From an uncultured Clostridia bacterium (lineage in GTDB: Bacteria > Bacillota > Clostridia > Oscillospirales > Ruminococcaceae): 43,232 nt of DNA. The DNA lies in the NCBI GenBank assembly GCA_947589035.1, contig CANPYZ010000021.1, positions 1 through 43,232 on the forward strand. Direction: 5' to 3'. Positions within the stretch are counted from its first letter, which is position 1. Each line of letters begins with the position of its first letter. Positions 8,771 to 14,155 of this stretch are shown one piece after another. The position numbers were made by a program, and so were the translations under genes. A model generated the notes under the pieces. That model saw only the letters and a program-made list of their open reading frames with translations. It was not told the origin of the DNA and searched no databases.

Positions 8771-8799
8771 ATCCTACCACAAAACTCCTTCTTTGTCAA
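8771..8799 (-). promoter_or_regulatory. Promoter inside the small element
   Basis: On the minus strand TTGACA (complement of 8794-8799), a 17-base spacer and TAGGAT (complement of 8771-8776). It would launch the hairpin-rich RNA from about 8764. Confidence 0.6.
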
Positions 8800-8811
8800 G
8801 TGGTTTTTAGA

Positions 8812-8913
8812 TTTTTATTGAGTTGTATATTTTTATCAATTTAAACGTTTAAATTGATAAAAGTCAATACTTTATGATAACATTTTATCAAAATGTTTTA
8901 ACTGTTAAATCCC
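8812..8913 (-). repeat. Conserved left end of the small element, copy 1
   Basis: These 102 bases are the part shared with the window edge (43131-43232). The only difference is at 43190, where copy 2 has T and copy 1 has A on the same strand. The copy 1 version keeps the 32-base palindrome (8831-8862, centre AAAC|GTTT) perfect. Confidence 0.95.
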
Positions 8914-8984
8914 TTGTTCTTTACATAATAATTTAATTCTATCTTTTGTCATCTGTGAATCATACATAAAGCCACCTCGTTACC

Positions 8985-9000
8985 AACGAAAAACCGTCGA
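8985..9000 (+). promoter_or_regulatory. Direct repeat A, possible operator of the XRE regulator
   Basis: AACGAAAAACCGTCGA lies between the regulator's promoter and its start codon. A second copy with one change is at 9133-9148. The placement in the leader suggests an autoregulatory operator, but other roles are possible. Confidence 0.35.
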
Positions 9001-9030
9001 AAAATTAATCATATTATTTATCTTTTATTT

Positions 9031-9059
9031 ATTATACCAGATTTCATTTTCTTTGTCAA
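9031..9059 (-). promoter_or_regulatory. Promoter of the XRE regulator gene
   Basis: On the minus strand TTGACA (complement of 9054-9059), a 17-base spacer and TATAAT (complement of 9031-9036). It lies about 64 bases before the ATG at 8967 and is intact although the gene is interrupted. Confidence 0.8.
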
Positions 9060-9132
9060 GAATATTCCGCTAATTTTTCGCAATTTGTTAGATATTTCTA
9101 AATATTCCAAAAAAATTTGTACAAATATAACA

Positions 9133-9148
9133 AACGAAAAACCGTTGA
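9133..9148 (+). promoter_or_regulatory. Direct repeat B, possible operator of the XRE regulator
   Basis: AACGAAAAACCGTTGA matches repeat A (8985-9000) at 15 of 16 positions, 148 bases away on the other side of the regulator's promoter. The stretch from 9060 to 9170 holds no gene. Confidence 0.3.
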
Positions 9149-9170
9149 TTTTAATTTAAAAATAAAATTT

Positions 9171-9210
9171 CCCTGAAATGTATTATTCCAACGCATTTCA
9201 GGGATTTTTT
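9171..9210. terminator. Terminator downstream of tRNA-Ser
   Basis: Arms CCCTGAAATG (9171-9180) and CATTTCAGGG (9194-9203) pair perfectly. T-rich stretches flank both sides, six T on the plus strand and AAATTTTATTTTT on the minus strand, so it ends the minus-strand tRNA transcript. Confidence 0.8.
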
Positions 9211-9223
9211 AAAAAATATGTTA

Positions 9224-9316
9224 TGGCGGAGACGGTGGGATTCGAACCCACGAGCCGGGATTAACCGACCAAACGATTTCGAGTCGTTCTCGTTATGACC
9301 GCTTCGATACGTCTCC
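9224..9316 (-). tRNA. tRNA-Ser, anticodon CGA
   Basis: The minus strand folds as a class II tRNA with acceptor GGAGACG/CGTCTCC, a long variable arm, the T arm GTGGGTTCGAATCCCAC and an encoded CCA. The anticodon loop CTCGAAA gives anticodon CGA, reading UCG. It lies 33 bases after the stop of the GH25 gene. No promoter is visible in that gap, so it may be transcribed from upstream. Confidence 0.95.
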
Positions 9317-9320
9317 GAAA

Positions 9321-9340
9321 GTCTCCTCAAGAGAGGAGAC
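9321..9340 (-). terminator. Hairpin between the GH25 gene and tRNA-Ser
   Basis: A perfect eight-base stem, GTCTCCTC and GAGGAGAC with a four-base loop, lies just after the GH25 stop. Only three T follow on the minus strand. It may be a weak terminator or a processing structure ahead of the tRNA. Confidence 0.45.
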
Positions 9341-9349
9341 TGTGCATGT

Positions 9350-10891
9350 TTAGTTTGTGTAATAGCCTACGCCCGCATATGCACTGTAAGTTAAAACATC
9401 ACTTGCATCTACAGCATCAACTGCGCCGTCTGCATTGAAATCATACAGGCTGATATAGGAATCAGCAAATTGTCTTTTCTCTGGAGTAACTGCCGATTCA
9501 GCAGAGAAATTCAAAATATATACCGCATCAATGGCATTGACAATACCGTCTGCATTGCAGTCCCCTGGAGTTAATTCTCCATCGGAAACAACGACATTGC
9601 AAGTTTCCACATTGCCTGCGGAATCTTCTGCGGTAATGATTGCCGTCCCACACCCTACAGCGGTTGCTGTGCCGTCTCCGGCAATGGAAACAACATTCGC
9701 ATCAGAAGAAGACAATGTGACATTCGCCTGAGTAACGGCTTCACTTGCGCCAAGCTGCTGGAAAACCATTCCGGAATAATTTAATAATGCTGCTGGCGGG
9801 AAATCTACATTTACTGTAATTGTATCCCGTGAACCGTTGTCCGAAAAAGCAGTAATAACTGTTGTTCCGCTGGAAACTCCGGAAATATTGCCTTCTGCAT
9901 CTACAGTAGCGACTGACGGGTCAGCCGATTCAAATGTAATTGTTCCATCTCCGGAAAATTCCGGCTTTACTGGTGTATCCGGTTCTTCAATTGTTACAGC
10001 ATCTTGTGCAAAATTCACTTTCTGGGAATATAAAATATTCATGTCCACATTTCCGGAAATTCCGCTTACTCTTCCTGTAGAAGAATACTGCCACAACTGG
10101 TAATCGCCTTTATAGGAAGTCTGACTGGTATAATGCGCAAGCCAGATTTTATATTTCGTGGAAAGATAATCCGGATCAAGATAATCTAAGAAATAGCTCT
10201 TGGAAGAATAAATTCCCCCTTCATAGCCTGCTTCCTGGATAGTTTTGCAGAAAGCTTCCGCAATGTCTGTTCTTTGCTTAATGGAAAGATTTGCCCTGTT
10301 CAGACGACCATTCACACCGGAACCTTCCGTTCTTTCAATGTCAATGTAAATCGGCATGGAAACCGGATAGCCTTTCACGCATTCAATGCAATATTTCGCT
10401 TCTTCTATGGCTTCCTGAACGGTAATTGCCTGTGTGAAGAAATATGCTCCGACTTTTATTCCGGCATTGGTTGCGCCCTGAATATTTTTCAGGAAATTTC
10501 TGTCTCCTGAAATTCTTCCGGCATCATAGCCACGGTAACCGACACGCAAAATAGCGTAATGCACACCGCTTGCCGCAACGGCATTCCAGTCAATATTTCC
10601 CTGATAAACAGAAATATCAATGCAATCCAGTTTCATGCAATTGTCAAATTTGCTGTTATGCACTAAATTAGCAGCACTGGACACTGCCTGACTTGTTGGT
10701 TGAGAAGAAGTAATGACTTTGAACGTTTCGGGGTCGTCAGCATCGCCCTCATAACCGGTGACTAACGCATCGACAATTTCGGAATCATTTTCTGTTTCTG
10801 CATTTACCTGACGATTATTCAGCATTTCAGGTAAATATTGAAAAGCAAGTATAGCTGCCGCAAGAACAGCAGCTGTTTTCATCAGCTTCAT
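9350..10891 (-). CDS. Secreted GH25 lysozyme with Ig-like domains and C-terminal dockerin
   Basis: The protein has 513 residues with a signal peptide (first about 31, ending near VNA-ET). The GH25 muramidase domain (about 88-290) starts CIDISVYQGNIDW and contains YIDIERTEGS with the DxE catalytic pair, so it should cleave the MurNAc-GlcNAc bond of peptidoglycan. Two bacterial Ig-like (Big_2) segments follow (about 305-365 and 370-435). The C-terminus (440-513) is a dockerin with two calcium-loop repeats, GDCNADGIVNAIDAVYIL and YDFNADGAVDAVDASDVL. The dockerin implies docking to a cohesin scaffold outside the cell. A dockerin on a lysozyme is less usual than on a plant-fibre enzyme. It is divergent from the GH9 gene; the start ATG 10891 follows AAGGAG. 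Confidence 0.93.
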   Translation of the reverse strand: MKLMKTAAVLAAAILAFQYLPEMLNNRQVNAETENDSEIVDALVTGYEGDADDPETFKVITSSQPTSQAVSSAANLVHNSKFDNCMKLDCIDISVYQGNIDWNAVAASGVHYAILRVGYRGYDAGRISGDRNFLKNIQGATNAGIKVGAYFFTQAITVQEAIEEAKYCIECVKGYPVSMPIYIDIERTEGSGVNGRLNRANLSIKQRTDIAEAFCKTIQEAGYEGGIYSSKSYFLDYLDPDYLSTKYKIWLAHYTSQTSYKGDYQLWQYSSTGRVSGISGNVDMNILYSQKVNFAQDAVTIEEPDTPVKPEFSGDGTITFESADPSVATVDAEGNISGVSSGTTVITAFSDNGSRDTITVNVDFPPAALLNYSGMVFQQLGASEAVTQANVTLSSSDANVVSIAGDGTATAVGCGTAIITAEDSAGNVETCNVVVSDGELTPGDCNADGIVNAIDAVYILNFSAESAVTPEKRQFADSYISLYDFNADGAVDAVDASDVLTYSAYAGVGYYTN

Positions 10892-10981
10892 TGGTCTAAA
10901 CTCCTTACTTATTTTTAGTGATGATTATTTTTCACTCACTAATTAAACTTTAAAATTTAAAAATTTTCCCTAACAAAATAT

Positions 10982-11010
10982 AGTATAGCATACTTTGGCG
11001 AATATGTCAA
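10982..11010 (-). promoter_or_regulatory. Promoter of the GH25 gene
   Basis: On the minus strand TTGACA (complement of 11005-11010), a 17-base spacer and TATACT (complement of 10982-10987). It leaves an untranslated leader of about 85 bases. The 380-base gap between the GH25 and GH9 genes holds this promoter, the GH9 promoter and AT-rich sequence, with no further gene seen. Confidence 0.75.
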
Positions 11011-11161
11011 GTTTTTCAGCAGATTTCCGGCGTTTTTCACAAAAATCAAACCAATAATCCGGAATATTCGTGTGAAATTTTATCATAATCACTAAATTTA
11101 AACAGAAAAATTTCTATTTTTTGTTCAAATCATTAAATTTCCTGAAAAAATAAAATTTTTA

Positions 11162-11190
11162 TTGCAATTTTGTGATAAATATGTTATACT
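11162..11190 (+). promoter_or_regulatory. Promoter of the GH9 gene
   Basis: TTGCAA at 11162-11167, a 17-base spacer and TATACT at 11185-11190. The leader of about 75 bases ends in AGAGGAGGAAATTTTTA before the ATG at 11274. Confidence 0.65.
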
Positions 11191-11273
11191 GGAATTATGT
11201 ATAATAGAGAGTCGTGTTTTCCATTGGCGGCTGCGCTGTCAAGTACACTGATTTTCAGAGGAGGAAATTTTTA

Positions 11274-13574
11274 ATGATGAAAAACAAAAAAAGTCTGAAA
11301 GCTCGTCTTACTGCTGGTTTGATGAGTGCGGCAATGCTCACTTCCGCAAGTGTTCCGGCAATGATGAGTATGCCGGTTAATGCTGCGGACGGCAATGACT
11401 ATTACGAAGCATTAGCGTTATCATTATATTTTTTTGATGCGAACGCCTGCGGAGATGATGTTGATGCCGGACCTCTTACATGGAGAGGTGACTGCCACAC
11501 ATATGACGAATATCCAGGTGGCTATCATGATGCCGGTGACCACATCAAATTCAATTTAACCATGGGTTTTGCGGGTTCAAGTTTGGCAATGGCTGAATAT
11601 TTAAACCCTGGTGTGTTTGAAAAAGCCGGCTGTAAAGACCATCTCGTTGCGATTTTAAAGCGCAATGCAGATTATTTGATGTCTACAACAACAATGAACG
11701 GTGATAGCGTGGAACAAATTGCTCATGTTGTTGCAGATGGCAACATGGACCACAGTTATTGGACAAGTCCGGAAGAACAGACTTACTCCCGTACAACGTA
11801 TTATTTAACTGCCGGAAATAATAACTCCGCAGTCTGCGGAGAAATGGCTGCCGCTTTAGCCGGAACGGCTTACGTGGTGAAAGATTCTGACCCTGCCTAT
11901 GCAGAACAATGCCTGAAATATGCGAAAGCTTTAGTTGCTTTCGGAAAAGACCACGTTGGAAATAATACAGAAGGTCTCAATGGCTTCTATGGCACAGATC
12001 CTCAATATCAGGACGAAATTGCTTTAGCGGAAGCATGGCTTTACATTTGCGGAGCTGGCGACAAGCCGACACTTGTTCCGGAAGGCGGCGGAAAATATAG
12101 CGATAACGTTGGCTATGATGGCTACAGATACTGCTGGGATAAAGTTTTCCAAGGGTACGCTGCTTTAATGTATAAAGCTACTGGCGATAGCATGTGGGCA
12201 ACTGAACTCGAAACGGAAATTCAGAAACAAGGCGGTCTGAGCGTTGGTAATTATAACGGCGATGGCTGGGGTGCTTCCCGTTACAACTGCGCATTACAAA
12301 TGAGCGGTTACGCTGTTGCTAATGGTGATGCGAATAACCAATATGCAAAAGCCGGAAAATGGCAAATGGATTACCTTCTCGGCGACAATCCGACAGGCTA
12401 TAGTTTCCTGATTGGTTACGGCGATAAATACCCGACACACATTCATCACCGTGCCGCTAACCCCGGTGACGGAAATCAGACTTCCGTTGACAATCCGGAA
12501 GCAAAATATACCCTTTACGGCGCATTAGTCGGCGGTATTGACGGCGGCGGAAGTTATGAAGACCATGCTGACCGTTATCAATACACAGAACCGGCATTAG
12601 ATTACAACGGCTGCTTTGTGTTAGCTTGTGCGGCTTTAGCGGATTTGTACGGCGGTACAGATGCAGGAGCAGCGAATATTATTTCTAATGCGTCTGAAAT
12701 TACTTATCCGTTCTCATTCGGGAATGGTTCTTCTGTTACGCCCACACCTCCGCCAACAGAACCCACCAGCGAAACAACCACAGCAACAGAGCCTGTTTCT
12801 TCTGAAGAAACCACTGCCCCCACTGAACCAACGACTCAGCCGAATGACCCTGTAGAAACCACTACACAACAGCAGCAACAGCAACAGCCTTCCGGCGGTG
12901 AAAAAGAAGCAACCTTAACAGAAAAACAAGGCGAAGGCAACAGTACTTACTGGACTGTTGACACAACAGGTGCTTCCAAATTAACCATTACTTGCAAAAC
13001 TAATTCCGCTGATACAGCAGCAAACGGTGCATTCAATCCTCCTGGCGGCTGGACGCCGGAGAACTGGGAACTGACGAATATCAGCGGCGGAACATTTACT
13101 GTTACTTATGACGTTCCCGCCGGACAGAACAGCGTTGACTTCTATCTCTGGTGGCCTACAGAAGCAACAATTGAAAAAGCTGTCCTCACCATGAATGGCG
13201 GCGGTGAACAACAACCGTCAACTTCTGCGACTACTGCTGAACAAACCCCAACAACCACAACCACAACAACAACTGTTCAGGATAATCCTCAGCCCACTCA
13301 GCCAACGAACCCCACTCAGCCCACTGAACCGACGAATCCTTCCGGAGGAGACCTCCAGCCAACAAAACCCGGTGATGCTGACTTAGATAATGAAGTAAAT
13401 ATTTTAGATGTTATTTTTGTGAACAGAGCGATTTTAGGAAAATCTTCTCTGACTGAACAAGGACTTGTCAACATCGACTTCAATCACAACAAAATACCTG
13501 AACCTGATGAAGCATTGACGATTATGAAACGTATTGTGAACATTCTCACTGATGACGATTTAAGAAATGCTTAA
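11274..13574 (+). CDS. Cellulosomal GH9 endoglucanase with accessory module and dockerin
   Basis: The protein has 766 residues from ATG 11274, chosen because GGAGG lies nine bases upstream; the frame is open from 11214 without a ribosome site. A signal peptide ends near VNA-AD (about residue 38). The GH9 domain (about 40-475) has GGYHDAGDH with D86/D89, IHHRAANPGDG and YTEPALDYNG with the acid Glu at about 439, matching the GH9 signature. It should cleave beta-1,4-glucan with inversion. A Pro-Thr/Gln linker leads to a beta-rich module (about 542-640, with WTPENWEL and FYLWWPTE), probably carbohydrate-binding but of no class I can name. A second linker and a dockerin (about 700-760, starting GDADLDNEVNILDV) follow. 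The enzyme should join a cohesin scaffold. Confidence 0.95.
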   Translation: MMKNKKSLKARLTAGLMSAAMLTSASVPAMMSMPVNAADGNDYYEALALSLYFFDANACGDDVDAGPLTWRGDCHTYDEYPGGYHDAGDHIKFNLTMGFAGSSLAMAEYLNPGVFEKAGCKDHLVAILKRNADYLMSTTTMNGDSVEQIAHVVADGNMDHSYWTSPEEQTYSRTTYYLTAGNNNSAVCGEMAAALAGTAYVVKDSDPAYAEQCLKYAKALVAFGKDHVGNNTEGLNGFYGTDPQYQDEIALAEAWLYICGAGDKPTLVPEGGGKYSDNVGYDGYRYCWDKVFQGYAALMYKATGDSMWATELETEIQKQGGLSVGNYNGDGWGASRYNCALQMSGYAVANGDANNQYAKAGKWQMDYLLGDNPTGYSFLIGYGDKYPTHIHHRAANPGDGNQTSVDNPEAKYTLYGALVGGIDGGGSYEDHADRYQYTEPALDYNGCFVLACAALADLYGGTDAGAANIISNASEITYPFSFGNGSSVTPTPPPTEPTSETTTATEPVSSEETTAPTEPTTQPNDPVETTTQQQQQQQPSGGEKEATLTEKQGEGNSTYWTVDTTGASKLTITCKTNSADTAANGAFNPPGGWTPENWELTNISGGTFTVTYDVPAGQNSVDFYLWWPTEATIEKAVLTMNGGGEQQPSTSATTAEQTPTTTTTTTTVQDNPQPTQPTNPTQPTEPTNPSGGDLQPTKPGDADLDNEVNILDVIFVNRAILGKSSLTEQGLVNIDFNHNKIPEPDEALTIMKRIVNILTDDDLRNA

Positions 13575-13593
13575 TTTCTGAATTGCAAAAAAT

Positions 13594-13622
13594 CCCGTTC
13601 CACTTTCGGAACGGGTTTTTTT
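13594..13622. terminator. Bidirectional terminator between GH9 and the HSP90 operon
   Basis: CCCGTTCC (13594-13601) and GGAACGGG (13608-13615) form a stem, followed by seven T on the plus strand and an A/T-rich stretch on the minus strand. It ends the GH9 transcript and probably also the long minus-strand operon. Confidence 0.88.
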
Positions 13623-13723
13623 CATGCATTCTGTAATAATGGAAGAATCACGAATCCAATTAATGTAGCCGCTGCCATGCACAGGACAACAATGCGCATC
13701 CATAATTTTTTCTGAGATTTCAA
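13622..13723 (-). CDS. Small membrane peptide of 33 residues
   Basis: A short frame starts at TTG 13723 with GAGGTGA seven bases upstream, 15 bases after the stop of the preceding gene. It encodes a basic start (KSQKKLWMR), one hydrophobic helix (about residues 11-30) and a stop at 13622 just before the terminator. The layout (good ribosome site, plausible single-pass peptide, last place in a coupled operon) supports a real gene. I do not recognise a family. The non-ATG start lowers confidence. Confidence 0.5.
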   Translation of the reverse strand: MKSQKKLWMRIVVLCMAAATLIGFVILPLLQNA

Positions 13724-13738
13724 TTCATGTCACCTCGC

Positions 13739-14155
13739 TTATTGTAATGTTTCCGTAATTGTCTGTTCAGGGGAATTTATATCCACATCATCAACATCAT
13801 TTTCTTCTTCTGGAAGTTCTTCTTCAGGGGAAGTTTCTTCTTCCGGATTTTCTTCATCTGTGGGTAATTCTTCCCCGTCTGGAAGGCTTTCTGCCGGCAT
13901 TTCGCCGGATTCTGCGGGAATACTTCCTTCTGTTCCTGTTCCGGCGACAACAGTTTCCGACTGCCGGAGAACGTCCCAAATGCTGGTTGTTGCTGTTGTC
14001 GTAATGATTCGTGAAGCGAGGGCTTCTCCTTGTTCCTGTTCACGGCGTTTCTGGTTAATTTCGTCCACATGTGCCATACTATGCAGCATCCAGCCGATAA
14101 TCACCAGAACAATTAAAATTGCTACACCGAAAAATACAATTTGTTTCATGCTCAT
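13739..14155 (-). CDS. Single-pass membrane protein with acidic tail
   Basis: The protein has 138 residues. Residues 5-25 form one hydrophobic helix (IVFFGVAILIVLVIIGWML) at the N-terminus, followed by a basic patch (NQKRREQEQ). The second half is very acidic, with repeated Glu/Pro (EENPEEETSPEEELPEEEN). No enzyme motif or known family is seen. Its ATG overlaps the TGA of the upstream gene (ATGA), so translation is coupled to the TPR-like gene. It may anchor or tether the soluble members of this operon at the membrane, which is inference from context only. Confidence 0.7.
   Translation of the reverse strand: MSMKQIVFFGVAILIVLVIIGWMLHSMAHVDEINQKRREQEQGEALASRIITTTATTSIWDVLRQSETVVAGTGTEGSIPAESGEMPAESLPDGEELPTDEENPEEETSPEEELPEEENDVDDVDINSPEQTITETLQ

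Larger units (their letters stand above)
8491..8913 (-). mobile_element. Non-coding insertion element of about 0.42 kb, copy 1 (complete)
   Basis: This insert interrupts the XRE regulator gene. Its left end (8913 down to 8812) matches 43131-43232 with 101 of 102 bases identical, in opposite orientation. The left end carries nested palindromes: a small one at about 8900-8912, arms of eight at 8879-8897, and a perfect 32-base palindrome at 8831-8862. The inner part has a promoter and several stable hairpins. The right end has an imperfect hairpin (about 8505-8530). No transposase frame fits. There is no target duplication beyond perhaps GG. Clean insertion, palindromic ends and lack of duplication resemble non-autonomous IS200/IS605-type elements, which is an inference. 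Boundaries are uncertain by 2-4 bases. Confidence 0.75.
8084..8967 (-). pseudogene. XRE-type helix-turn-helix regulator gene split by a small element
   Basis: The 5' part starts at ATG 8967 after GAGGTGG and encodes MYDSQMTKDRIKLLCKEQGI before a stop at 8905. The rest resumes at about 8490 with ISVNQMLTELSLGVN and runs to 8084, including ADYLNCSVDYLLGRT, the classic end of an XRE DNA-binding domain. Joining the two at the shared Gly-Ile codons restores an unbroken helix-turn-helix protein of about 155 residues with normal spacing for the family. The C-terminal part (about 75 residues) is polar and unknown. The 420 bases between the parts are an inserted element. As it stands the gene is broken unless the insert is removed from DNA or RNA. 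A fragment from ATG 8473 (129 residues) could still be translated but lacks the first helices. Confidence 0.85.

Noticed and set aside
8581-8799. Open frame of 72 codons on the minus strand inside the small element
   Set aside because: Its start overlaps the element's own -35 box and it has no usable ribosome site after the promoter. The region is full of exact stems. The end (REFTPSECYPKRE) faintly recalls tails of transposon proteins, but not enough to call a gene.
8491-8913. Self-splicing intron interrupting the regulator gene
   Set aside because: No group II ends (GUGYG at the 5' end) and no recognisable group I core were found. The second copy lies between genes rather than in a coding frame, and the insert has its own promoter.
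9224-9316. tRNA-Ser as an integration site for a genomic island
   Set aside because: I looked for a repeat of the tRNA 3' end elsewhere in the window and saw none, and no integrase gene is present.
11214-11273. Upstream extension of the GH9 gene by 20 codons
   Set aside because: The extension has no ribosome site and would bury the signal peptide. GGAGG lies nine bases before ATG 11274.
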